From the NCBI GenBank assembly GCA_046351595.1, contig JAXLYE010000010.1, positions 186,001 to 250,000 of the forward strand: a DNA stretch of 64,000 nt. The letters run 5' to 3'. Positions 17,306 to 24,748 of this stretch are shown here, one piece after another (the first letter of the stretch is position 1; every line of letters starts with the position of its first letter). A program made the translations under genes and the position numbers. The notes beneath the pieces are model-generated. The model saw only the letters and a program-made list of their open reading frames with translations, had not been told where the DNA came from and ran no database searches. The stretch comes from JAXLYE01 sp046351595 (GTDB lineage: Bacteria; Myxococcota_A; Polyangia; Palsa-1104; JAEUJZ01).

Positions 17306-17415
17306 CCCAGCGCTTGATGTGGACGCGCGTCGTTGTAGTATCCAATCCAGGCTTCGATGACGGCCTGGCTCTGTCCCAAGGGTGCCCCCTCGGCATCTTC
17401 TAACAGCTGGCTTGC
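17251..17415 (-). mobile_element. IS3-family transposase C-terminal remnant
   Basis: On the minus strand, from about 17415 down to a TGA at 17251-17253, the frame reads SQAVIEAWIGYYNDARPHQA and then LGYLSPRQFF. This is the C-terminal end of the IS3-type integrase domain, with the typical YYNxxRPHQALGYLSP signature. The frame is closed by a stop a few codons upstream of the conserved part, so only about 50 codons survive and the element is dead. Its end lies inside the extended TusA-like frame on the other strand. Confidence 0.8.
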
Positions 17416-18195
17416 TCAGCAGACCCGCGAGCAGCTCGCTCTCCACGGCTTCGCTTGTTCCGCTGGCTGCACTCGGCGGGCTATCACACGGACCGACGGC
17501 AGAGCCTGATCCGAAGAATCCGCCCGCGACTCCTGTTCCGAGCACGCCTGCGAGCCAGCGTATTCGCAGGCGGTTATCGCCCTGTTACCGGCGGTGTTTG
17601 ATGTCGCGAGCGCAAGCGTTCCGTAACAGTACGCAACATTCGGTCCGGTAATGTCCGCTCTGGACAGTCGCCTACAGGGCACTACGAGATCGTACTTAAT
17701 CTCACCATTAATCGTCTAAGGACGCCATTCCGACGGCGAGCTGAATTAAGCCGTCTCCGACGGAGAAAAATAGTTCTTGACAGGGACGGATCAAGGAATT
17801 TTTTTGCTCCGTCGAGGAGGCTTAATCGGTGGGGCGTAAGATCGGCTCCGAGCCGTGTAGGCAGGCACACAGGAGTGAGGTCACTGGAGCCTGCTGCCGG
17901 CCCCTGTAAGTACGCGGCGCTGGATGGGTAGGTCGTCTCGTCGCTACTGGACTGCGACCTTTGCGTTCCAAAGGATACATCAGCGACGGCGCGCAAGTGA
18001 GAGGAAGCGGTCGGCTTATCCCGATAGAGCGGTCCCCATTATCAGGCAAACCTTAAAGCAGAACGCATTCATCAGCGCAGGCGCGCGCATGTGCAGGAGT
18101 CTCCGCCTGCGTTGATGAGGTACGTGACGCGCCCATACGTCATGAAGGCAAAAATGGCGTGACGCCCGCCGGCTGCAACGCTTACGGTGTGCGCC
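17416..18195. other. Non-coding or degenerate stretch
   Basis: About 780 bases between the IS3 remnant and the VasI-like gene. Several short frames occur on both strands, but none has a good start, a recognisable domain or consistent codon use. The first 250 bases may be further transposon debris. Nothing else is supported. Confidence 0.4.
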
Positions 18196-18816
18196 ATGAA
18201 GACGCGATACGTGGTGCTGCTGGCGCTCGGCGGACTCGCCGCGGTAGGCGCGGTGTTACCAAAGGCCCCTCCCAAGCCGGTCGAGCCGAGAGGCTCGCTG
18301 TCGGCGGTGCAGCGCGAGCCGGAGCCAAGGATCGCACCGCAACCTGCGGCCGTACCTGCTGAGAAGCCAGAATCGATCGGCGGCAAGTGGATCGAAGACG
18401 CCGACGTCTCAGTCATGGACGGCCTCGCGACCGGCTACGCGGCGCTGGACGCAGAGGAGCCGCTTCCGGCCGTCGGAGGGGAGCGCAAACCGACTCTGAT
18501 GATCCGATGCACGCCGAAGCGGAAGCTCGAACTCTACGTTGTCGCAAACGCGCCGGTGCGTGGCGAGGACGGGGAAACAGAAGTTCAGTATCGGCTGGAC
18601 TCCAATCCGCCGATTACGCAGAAGTGGACGGAGTCAGACGATTACACGTCGATCTTTGCTCCAAGGCCGCTCCCTATGTATGACCAAATCGCTAAGTCGG
18701 AGCGTTTGCTAGTGAAGTATCAACCGTTTGTAGGTCCGCCGCGCGTTGCGACCTTCGACGTGCGCGGCCTCCGTGCGCGATCCGGCCAGTTGTCTGGCTG
18801 CTTGAAGCGTCGCTAA
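18196..18816 (+). CDS. VasI-like exported protein
   Basis: 206 residues from ATG 18196. A hydrophobic N-terminal helix (about residues 5-22) is followed by a Pro-rich linker (25-60). The C-terminal domain has the order TLMIRCTPKRKLELYVV, YRLDSNPP, KWTES, then a KSERLLVKYQPF helix-strand and ATFDVRGL. This matches VasI-type domains found with type VI secretion genes and, more widely, on prophages and mobile elements. The role is not known in detail. The RHS effector 2 kb upstream fits a type VI link, but the partition genes downstream fit a mobile-element gene equally well. Confidence 0.55.
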   Translation: MKTRYVVLLALGGLAAVGAVLPKAPPKPVEPRGSLSAVQREPEPRIAPQPAAVPAEKPESIGGKWIEDADVSVMDGLATGYAALDAEEPLPAVGGERKPTLMIRCTPKRKLELYVVANAPVRGEDGETEVQYRLDSNPPITQKWTESDDYTSIFAPRPLPMYDQIAKSERLLVKYQPFVGPPRVATFDVRGLRARSGQLSGCLKRR

Positions 18817-19157
18817 GGCCGGTCGGCCTAGCAACTTCGCCGCCTACATCGACGTCGCGCGAGCAGCTCGGGCTACATGCCGAGCCGTCTGCGAACAGTT
18901 CCGAACAGCTCTTGGTCTTCCCGCTTACGCCACCGGAGCGCGAGCAGACGCCAGATCTGTTCGCGAACTGTTTCTCTGTCTCGGACTCCTACGACCGTAC
19001 CCCAAAGGGGCTGATGCAGGCGCCCTCCTCCTTCGTCCGGACGTAGTCACACGCCGTCGGCCATTCGCTCCCTTCCTCTCGGTCCGTTTGGTACTCCTTC
19101 CCCTAACTCTCCTTGTCCGACTCGCCAGGGAGCCAGTACGATGATCGGAGGCAAGCG
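18817..19157. other. Gap before the partition locus
   Basis: About 340 bases with no supported gene. It should contain the promoter of the ParA/RHH operon, but no clear -35/-10 pair stands out. Confidence 0.4.
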
Positions 19158-19201
19158 TGACGTCAGCCCTGACGTCAGGGGTGGCGTCACGCATGACACC
19201 A
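19158..19201 (+). repeat. Four 12-bp-phased repeats (candidate centromere/operator)
   Basis: Octamers TGACGTCA (19158), TGACGTCA (19170), TGGCGTCA (19182) and TGACACCA (19194) start exactly 12 bases apart and end 12 bases before the ParA start codon. Two are perfect palindromes. Such arrays upstream of partition operons are bound by ribbon-helix-helix proteins and can serve as both operator and centromere; the next-but-one gene ends in such a domain. Confidence 0.75.
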
Positions 19202-19213
19202 GGGGGGGACCGC

Positions 19214-19864
19214 ATGAAGTCTGTCGTCTTCTACAACAACAAGGGCGGCGTCGGGAAGACCACCTTCGCCGTGCACTGCGCTCTGCGTGCTGCGGAGTAC
19301 CACCGGCTGCGCACGATCGCGATCGGGCTCGACCGGCAGGGCGATGTGCTGCGATGGATCTCGGGAGGCGAGGCTTGGGTCGGGGATGGCACCGTGCATC
19401 AGCACAGCTCCCACCTGACCGTCATCTACTCGCCGAACCAGCAGCCCAACTTGCGGCTGAATGCGGACCTGGCCGTGATGGACTCCTCGCCGAGCTTGGC
19501 GCTGGCCGGATCCGTGCGGACGGATCTGGTGGTGGTCCCGGTTGATGGCCGGCTGGCGCTGGAGGACTTGCAGAACGCGCTCCCGGATCTGCTCGAGAGC
19601 CAAGCGAAGCTGCTGGTCGTCATCAACCGCGCCGACTCCGGCGGGACCAAGACGCTCGCCGCGCTGAAGCGGGCGTGCGCGAAAGTGCCGCGGATCACCA
19701 TCTGGCCGACGCCGGTGCCGGACTCGCCCGCCATCAAGCGCGCGGCCGAGTACTACCGGCCGGTGTGGGAGGTCCCTTACGGCGAGACGTCGGCGGGCAG
19801 CAAGGTCATGAAGGATCTATGCGACGACATCGTGCGCATGCTCGGGCTGGGAGCACGCCGATGA
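19214..19864 (+). CDS. parA: ParA-like partition ATPase (small, type Ib-like)
   Basis: The ATG at 19214 has an AGGGGGG run about seven bases upstream; the earlier GTG at 19157 would overlap the repeat array and is rejected. 216 residues. Deviant Walker A NKGGVGKTT lies at residues 9-17, the A' motif is GLDRQGD, and the B region is LAVMDSSPS. There is no N-terminal DNA-binding domain, the hallmark of small plasmid ParA proteins whose partner represses the operon. The stop overlaps the partner start (ATGA). It should drive segregation of a plasmid, or the circular form of an integrative element, using ATP on the nucleoid. Confidence 0.85.
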   Translation: MKSVVFYNNKGGVGKTTFAVHCALRAAEYHRLRTIAIGLDRQGDVLRWISGGEAWVGDGTVHQHSSHLTVIYSPNQQPNLRLNADLAVMDSSPSLALAGSVRTDLVVVPVDGRLALEDLQNALPDLLESQAKLLVVINRADSGGTKTLAALKRACAKVPRITIWPTPVPDSPAIKRAAEYYRPVWEVPYGETSAGSKVMKDLCDDIVRMLGLGARR

Positions 19865-20985
19865 GCGAGCGAAAGAAGGGCGGAGGGCTCGACTACACGC
19901 CGCGCGCGTTTCCTGGGGCGCGTGCTCCGGACGGCCCCGCGCCCGACTTGGAAGACAAGCTCGCCGAGCTGGGCTTGGTCGACCGCGCGGATGCGGAGCC
20001 ACTCGCGGACGCCAGCGCTGGCGTCAACCCTGACGTCAACCCTGGCACCAAGAAGCGCCCCAGCCTGGATTACACGCCCCGAGCTTTCCCCGGTGCGCGG
20101 GCGCCCGATGGACCCGCGCCCGACCTGGAAGACCGCCTTGTAGCGATGGGCCTAGCCGAGCGGACCAGGACGCCGAACGCCCGGCCTGATGTCAGGCATG
20201 ACGCTAGCGATGTGCCTCCCCAGCCGCCCGCGCGCCGGGAGCGTCCTGCCGCGCCGCCACCTGCGGAGCCGCTGCATTCACGGCGTGAACGAGTCACCGG
20301 GCCTGCGCAGCAGGCGCGACCACCTGAGCCTTCCCAAGCCCCGCCGGCTACCCCCTCGTATCGTGAGCGAGACGTGGTGCCGAGCGCGCCAGTGTTTGAG
20401 CCACCGCCACCACCCGAACCAGTGCGGCGCCGCGAGCAAGTCGCGCCGCTGGAGCCGATACGACGCAGCGAGAGAGTCTTGCAGCCTGAGCCAGCAGCAC
20501 CACGACGCACGGAACGAGCTGCGCCACCACCGACCCCGGCTGCACCCCTTCCAACATTCACCGCTACGCCGCAGCCTGTCTACGTCGTGCCAGCTCCCGG
20601 CAGCGTCGACGCAGCGGCAAACATTCAGCTAGAGCAGACCCTGACGGCGGTGTCACCGCTACCGCCGGTGCCACCCGAGGCTGCTCCCCGGCCGCTGCCG
20701 CTTGCCGCCGAGCCCGTCCGCCTAGCGCCCAGTCGTGACCTCGGTGCCCCCACCAAAGCTGCACCGAAGCCGACACGCGCAGCCCGAAACGCCGAGCGGC
20801 TCAAGTCGCTGCCTGACAAAGAGGAGCGGGTACGCCTCTCGATCCGCCTCGTCGCTAGTGTCGATGAGAAGCTCAACGATCTCGCGCACCTCCGCGGTCT
20901 CGACCGCAACACTGCCGTCAGTGTCGCCATCGTGCAGGATTGGGTTGAGTGCTTTGGGCTTCAGACCCGGCAGGCGGGACGCTAA
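19861..20985 (+). CDS. ParB-like centromere-binding protein with ribbon-helix-helix C-terminus
   Basis: The ATG at 19861 overlaps the ParA stop by four bases (ATGA); 374 residues. The N-terminus carries two copies of a segment of about 33 residues starting LDYTPRAFPGARAPDG and ending LED-[KR]-L, at about residues 10-42 and 70-102. A long Pro/Arg/Ala-rich disordered region (105-310) follows. Residues about 320-367 read RVRLSIRLVASVDEKLNDLA and then LDRNTAVSVAIVQDWVE, a ribbon-helix-helix domain. I infer that the RHH binds the TGRCGTCA repeats and the N-terminal duplicates contact ParA. It is much longer than typical RHH partition proteins (about 70-120 residues). Confidence 0.7.
   Translation: MSERKKGGGLDYTPRAFPGARAPDGPAPDLEDKLAELGLVDRADAEPLADASAGVNPDVNPGTKKRPSLDYTPRAFPGARAPDGPAPDLEDRLVAMGLAERTRTPNARPDVRHDASDVPPQPPARRERPAAPPPAEPLHSRRERVTGPAQQARPPEPSQAPPATPSYRERDVVPSAPVFEPPPPPEPVRRREQVAPLEPIRRSERVLQPEPAAPRRTERAAPPPTPAAPLPTFTATPQPVYVVPAPGSVDAAANIQLEQTLTAVSPLPPVPPEAAPRPLPLAAEPVRLAPSRDLGAPTKAAPKPTRAARNAERLKSLPDKEERVRLSIRLVASVDEKLNDLAHLRGLDRNTAVSVAIVQDWVECFGLQTRQAGR
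20007..20050 (+). repeat. Second set of 12-bp-phased repeats, inside the RHH gene
   Basis: GGACGCCA (20007), TGGCGTCA (20019), TGACGTCA (20031) and TGGCACCA (20043) again start exactly 12 bases apart, in the coding region between the two protein repeats. Same consensus as the array at 19158. Confidence 0.6.
20187..20206 (+). repeat. Third, shorter 12-bp-phased repeat pair
   Basis: TGATGTCA (20187) and TGACGCTA (20199), 12 bases apart, lie after the second protein repeat. Weaker match; reported because phase and spacing agree with the two stronger arrays. Confidence 0.4.
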
Positions 20986-21381
20986 CGGCTCGACGGGAAA
21001 TATTGTTTAAAATCACTGGTTTCTCGCGCCATGATGACGCCGTGGGGTGGCGTTTGGCGCAGCGCATCATCCTTCTCTCGGTAGCAATCGCATCTGGTAA
21101 GGCAACACTCGGCGACACGCTGGTCTGGCAGTACGCCATCCGGTGAGTGAAGACCCGGCAACTGATCCTCGCCAGCGCCGGTGGAGAAGCGGAGCGTGAG
21201 CACCTGACAAGACGCCGTCCTCGGACACTTCCTTACATTTGGTCATTTGGTAACAGCCGCCCCGAGCTATAGCATCGGGGCAGTGAGGTTTCGCACGACA
21301 CAAGGGCTTGATCGGCGTCGGAGTCGGGAAAATAATAGTTTTCTGCGCGCAAAGTGCGCGTACGCTCATCGGGGGGACACC
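20986..21381. other. Gap between partition genes and lectin gene
   Basis: About 395 bases without a supported gene. An AT-rich patch (TTTAAAATCA near 21007) and the region just before 21382 may carry promoters. Nothing further is recognised. Confidence 0.35.
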
Positions 21382-22245
21382 ATGCAACCTCTTAAGTTAG
21401 TATACATGAGTCTTGCTGCTAGCCTTGCAATTCTTATTACTTCAGGAGACGCTCAGGCTCGAGATCAGCTGCGACCGGGCCAGTATCTCAATCCAGGAGA
21501 AAGTCTTGTATCTGCAAATGGACTTTACAAGCTTATCATGCAGACTGATGGAAATTTAGTTTTGTACCAGAATCAACGTGCTTTGTGGTCTTCTCGGAGC
21601 AATGGAAGCCAACCTAAACAGGCTATTATGCAGACCGATGGAAATTTCGTTGTCTATTTCAATAACCGAGGGCCCTGGGCGACTGGTCCTCGAGTGCCTG
21701 GCTCTTACATAGTCATGCAAGATGATGGCAATGTGGTTGTGTACGGTGGCGGCAGAGCGGTCTGGGCTTCAGGTACAAATCAGCCACCACCTCCTCCTGC
21801 TGGGACATTGCAAGCCGATCGTCAGGATAAGCTACCGGGAACCAATGTCAGTATGAAAACGAAGATCATTGTCTCGCGTAGTGGGAACGTAACAATGACA
21901 ACAAACACCTGGACTAGGGTGCAATTGAGGGGATGGACCGGAGGCGTTTATGCCGTCTTCTTCACTGCAGATAGAGATGGCTGGGTCTCTCCTTTCTTCA
22001 AGTATGGTGTCGATGGATGCATGGTTGGTCGGTGTGATAGGACAGATACACAAACGTTCTCCTTGCCAGCTCACATTGCTGGTAAAGTGAAGGAAGTGGC
22101 GATCGTCCATGAGTACGCTCCGACCCCAAGGTACGGAGATGCTTTACGCGCGGTTGTGGGTGGAGCAAAGCAATTTGGCCAGGCCTTCGATAGCATCAAA
22201 AGTGACCTAACTCCATTTATTGTGGCTTTAGCGTCGGTGCTCTAG
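21382..22245 (+). CDS. Secreted B-lectin (bulb-type mannose-binding) domain protein
   Basis: The ATG at 21382 follows a GGGGGGAC ribosome-site-like run; 287 residues. A signal peptide ends near AQA-RDQ. Residues about 27-145 form a beta-prism lectin with three QxDGNxVxY sites: QTDGNLVLY, QTDGNFVVY and QDDGNVVVY, the mannose-binding signature of monocot bulb lectins and bacterial lectin-like bacteriocins. A PPPPP linker leads to an unrecognised C-terminal domain (about 155-287) with a CMVGRC cysteine pair. Base composition is lower in GC than flanking genes. It may bind glycans on prey or neighbouring cells or act as a bacteriocin-like protein; the C-terminal role is unknown. Confidence 0.8.
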   Translation: MQPLKLVYMSLAASLAILITSGDAQARDQLRPGQYLNPGESLVSANGLYKLIMQTDGNLVLYQNQRALWSSRSNGSQPKQAIMQTDGNFVVYFNNRGPWATGPRVPGSYIVMQDDGNVVVYGGGRAVWASGTNQPPPPPAGTLQADRQDKLPGTNVSMKTKIIVSRSGNVTMTTNTWTRVQLRGWTGGVYAVFFTADRDGWVSPFFKYGVDGCMVGRCDRTDTQTFSLPAHIAGKVKEVAIVHEYAPTPRYGDALRAVVGGAKQFGQAFDSIKSDLTPFIVALASVL

Positions 22246-22361
22246 CGAGAAATCGCGATCCTGACCGATGCAGCGTGAGCAATGCTCCGCTATATCGAAC
22301 GGAAGTTAGGTCTGGCAGCGGAAGAATTTGAGTGACGGCGACAGCGACGCTAATAGATTAA

Positions 22362-22390
22362 TGAATGCACCAGTGCTGCAGGTGCATTCA
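22362..22390. terminator. Inverted repeat between convergent genes
   Basis: A perfect 10-bp inverted repeat, TGAATGCACC...GGTGCATTCA with a 9-base loop, lies between the 3' ends of the lectin gene and the minus-strand gene at 22403. On the minus strand it is followed by a moderately T-rich stretch. A shared terminator is the simplest reading. Confidence 0.55.
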
Positions 22391-22402
22391 GAACATATCT
22401 AC

Positions 22403-22759
22403 TCACATCGCTGATGCGGGCGATGCACAACGCCGCTGCATCTCCATACGTGCATCGTCTAATGTAACATAGTCTCGCCAGCTGACGGCTATTTGAGTCA
22501 GGCTTACTTCGGCCAATGATACCGGCTTGGCTGTCTTCCGCGGACGAACCCACCGAACTACGCACAGCAACATATCTCCATGCCGCCGCAGATCGAGCAG
22601 TTTCCACATTTGGTCCGGTCTGCTGGTTGCTCGTAGCAAGAAGTCATGAGCTTGCCGTTCCTCCTGCTTGTTCAGATTTAATCGAGCGCGCACCGACAGT
22701 GGCGCTGTTGGCTGGCGACGACGGCGAGAGGCGCTTGCACTACGGACGTGACAGCACAT
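22403..22759 (-). CDS. Hypothetical protein, 118 residues
   Basis: A strong AGGAGG lies five bases upstream of the ATG at 22759 on the minus strand, the best argument that this is a gene. The protein is basic, with an Arg-rich N-terminus and a helical region containing NKQEERQAHDFLLRAT, then LLDLRRHGDMLLCVVRWVRP and a C-terminal SWRDYVTLDDARMEMQRR. No signal peptide or membrane helix; no family recognised. It sits between the lectin gene (convergent) and the XRE regulator gene (divergent), inside the recombinase end of the putative element. Confidence 0.6.
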   Translation of the reverse strand: MCCHVRSASASRRRRQPTAPLSVRARLNLNKQEERQAHDFLLRATSRPDQMWKLLDLRRHGDMLLCVVRWVRPRKTAKPVSLAEVSLTQIAVSWRDYVTLDDARMEMQRRCASPASAM

Positions 22760-22820
22760 AGAGTCCTCCTGTTCGCGTCGGACCGTGACTTTCGACGGTG
22801 GCGGCCTGACGCGGGCGTTG

Positions 22821-22849
22821 GGCTCCCGGTTCGCGCCGGGAGCCTTTTT
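22821..22849 (+). terminator. Intrinsic terminator with no obvious plus-strand gene
   Basis: GGCTCCCGG pairs perfectly with CCGGGAGCC around a six-base loop (22821-22844), followed by TTTTT and, after two G, another TTTTT. This is a textbook intrinsic terminator for plus-strand transcription. No plus-strand coding gene ends here: the lectin gene stops nearly 580 bases upstream and the XRE gene starts downstream. It could end a small RNA or act as a leader attenuator of the XRE gene. Confidence 0.75.
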
Positions 22850-22987
22850 GGTTTTTGAGCCCGACGGAAGTCGGTCTCAAGTGCCAGTCTTACCTGGGTT
22901 TCTTCTTGGGTGCAAAGTCAAACGGGGAATTTTCGTCAACGATCTCGCGAACTTCGGCGGTCCGTCGGTGCGTGCTACGCCGTGGGT

Positions 22988-23509
22988 ATGGTTCGCGGCT
23001 CCCCCAACCCACGGCATCTGGGCCTTCCGGCCCGCCTGAAAAAGGCGAGGAAACAAGCGGGCATGACCCGCATGGCCGTGGCCCTTCAGGCTGGCGGGGG
23101 AAAGGCGACGGCTCACGACATCGAGCTGGGCCAGCGACTCCCTACCGTCGGCACGATTGCGCGCTTGGCAGCAGGCATGGGAGTCCGGGCCGGATGGCTT
23201 GCCTATGGGCTGGGTGATCTTGTCTCCGAGGCGCCGCCGGCAACCTGTGTCGGCATGGGAGCGCGGCTTGAGGCGGTGCGAGTCGCGCGCGGGCTAACCA
23301 AGGCCGAGCTTGGACGCCGAGCAGGTGTGACCGCGCCCTCCATCAGCCAGATTGAAGCCGGAGGGCAGTCAGGCGTTCACGTCGTGGAGGCCCTCGCTCA
23401 AGCGCTCGGCATCAGCCCGGCCTGGCTGGCCTTCAGTGAGGGGCCGCAAGTCCTGCCCGCTCGCCGTCGGGGTCGTGCCGCTGCGCAGTCATCCGCTCCG
23501 GTCGGCTGA
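22988..23509 (+). CDS. Regulator with two XRE-type helix-turn-helix domains
   Basis: The ATG at 22988 (GTG at 22982 also possible) gives 173 residues. Two XRE domains lie in tandem: about residues 12-68 (LPARLKKARKQAGMTRMAVA, then LPTVGTIARLAAGMGV) and about 80-140 (ARLEAVRVARGLTKAELGRR, then TAPSISQIEAG). Each is followed by the same WLAxG/WLAFS-type extension, so the second is a diverged copy of the first. The last 21 bases overlap the end of the convergent recombinase gene. Position next to the integrase suggests control of element excision or transfer, an inference. Confidence 0.8.
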   Translation: MVRGSPNPRHLGLPARLKKARKQAGMTRMAVALQAGGGKATAHDIELGQRLPTVGTIARLAAGMGVRAGWLAYGLGDLVSEAPPATCVGMGARLEAVRVARGLTKAELGRRAGVTAPSISQIEAGGQSGVHVVEALAQALGISPAWLAFSEGPQVLPARRRGRAAAQSSAPVG

Positions 23510-24601
23510 GTTGATGGACGTCAGCAGGGCATGTACGGCGGACGGCTGCCAGACGCCGCCTTCTTTGGGCAGGAATCCGTCTACGGTGAGCCGGACGCCG
23601 ATCTCGCGGAGATGCACGCCCTGTGCGCGCAGCTCGCCGGCTCGTCGCGCGGCCGCCTCGCGGTCGCCAGACTCGGCGCTGCGCAGCATCTCGGCGACCT
23701 GGGCGGGGTGCCAGATGCCGCCGCGCAGGGGCGTCAGGCGTGCCTTGCGCAGGCACAGGCCGATCTTGTTCAGGCTGAGCCCCTGCGCTCGCAGTTCCTT
23801 CGCGCGCGCTGTCGCGGCCTCGCGGTCGTAGCGCAGAGGGAGACGCGGGCCGGGCTTCTTGGTCGGGCGTACGGTGTGCTTGCCCTCGCGCTGGAGCACG
23901 ATGCTGATCCGCTGCGCTCTCCAGATGCCGTCGCGCCGAGCCGGAATCTTGGCCTCGTTGAGGCGGCGCGCGATGTCGCGCAGGCTCAGCTTGTCGGCGC
24001 GCATGGCTTCGATTGTGCGCAGGACTTCCTGCTCGGCGGCAAGCGGCACCAACAACCGGCGGCCCTTGTCGTCGACCTCGTGGCTCAGCTCGTAGCCGTA
24101 GGGCGCCGGCCCGAGGCGCACGCCTTGCGCCTTCATGTGCTGCAAGGCGTCGCGGGTGCGCTCGGAGATCATCTCCCTCTCGAACTGGTTGTAGTTGGCC
24201 AGGTTCATCAGCACCATGCGCCCCGCCGCCGAGTGGGTGTTGACCATGCCGCACAGCGAGAGCAGGTGATACCGCTCGTCGCTGAACAACTCGTCGACGA
24301 GGGTGCAGACGTCGCGCAGCGAGCGAGAAAGCCGGTCGAGCTTAGCGACGATCAGCGTGTTCGCGCGGCCTCGCCGGAGCATCTGTAGCGCAGCCTGCAA
24401 ACCTGGACGCTCTAGAGTGCTGCCAGATATCCCCTCATCCGCTTTTATGTCGATGAGCTTAATCGCATGAAGCCTGCAATAGGCCCTCAGCCTATCGCGT
24501 TGTGCGTCCAGACTCACCCCCTCGGTGGCCTGCTCCTGTGTGCTTACCCGGACATATCCGATCGCCGTCTTGGTCCCGTTTGTGTGCTGGTGTGTACGCA
24601 T
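23489..24601 (-). CDS. Large serine recombinase (integrase/resolvase family)
   Basis: 370 residues. The catalytic domain (about 12-150) starts IGYVRVSTQEQATEGVSLDA with nucleophile Ser20, and has LIVAKLDRLSRSLRD and FEREMISERT. The recombinase domain follows (GPAPYGYEL, then RDIARRLNEAKIPARR). The C-terminal part contains three copies of an [RKD]-x-G[GD][IV]W unit (ARRDGIW, LRGGIWHP, KEGGVWQP), each preceded by a helix with a G[VL][SH]L[RN][ED/K]IG-like segment. It lacks the long Cys-rich zinc and coiled-coil region of phage integrases. Its start codon lies about 15-25 bases from a severed FG-GAP gene, so it probably catalysed integration there. Confidence 0.9.
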   Translation of the reverse strand: MRTHQHTNGTKTAIGYVRVSTQEQATEGVSLDAQRDRLRAYCRLHAIKLIDIKADEGISGSTLERPGLQAALQMLRRGRANTLIVAKLDRLSRSLRDVCTLVDELFSDERYHLLSLCGMVNTHSAAGRMVLMNLANYNQFEREMISERTRDALQHMKAQGVRLGPAPYGYELSHEVDDKGRRLLVPLAAEQEVLRTIEAMRADKLSLRDIARRLNEAKIPARRDGIWRAQRISIVLQREGKHTVRPTKKPGPRLPLRYDREAATARAKELRAQGLSLNKIGLCLRKARLTPLRGGIWHPAQVAEMLRSAESGDREAAARRAGELRAQGVHLREIGVRLTVDGFLPKEGGVWQPSAVHALLTSINSADRSG

Positions 24602-24615
24602 GCTGCGCGTAATAA

Positions 24616-24720
24616 GAAGTTTCAGGGGACTTCGACAACGACGGCCGCCTCGACATCGCGTACGCCGACTACCGCGCGGTGGGCGGCGCGATCCTGGTCC
24701 TGATCAACAACTCGCAGTAG
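24616..24720 (+). pseudogene. 3' end of a disrupted FG-GAP/VCBS repeat gene
   Basis: The plus strand reads GDFDNDGRLDIAYADYRAVG and then GAILVLINNSQ before a TAG at 24718. This is the last blade of an FG-GAP/VCBS-repeat beta-propeller protein (D-x-D-N-D-G calcium loop). In-frame sequence upstream is closed by a TAA at 24613-24615, so the 5' part is missing. Composition is that of the GC-rich right half, unlike the left half. Confidence 0.75.
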
Positions 24721-24748
24721 CGCGCCGGGGCCGCGGCAAGTCGAGGAA

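Noticed and set aside
18125..18162. Further TGACGC/TACGTCA-like copies as a fourth partition array
   Set aside because: Spacing is not 12 bp and the matches are partial.
22516..22761. Plus-strand frame opposite the 118-residue gene
   Set aside because: No ribosome site, and it does not reach the terminator at 22821; the minus-strand frame has AGGAGG.
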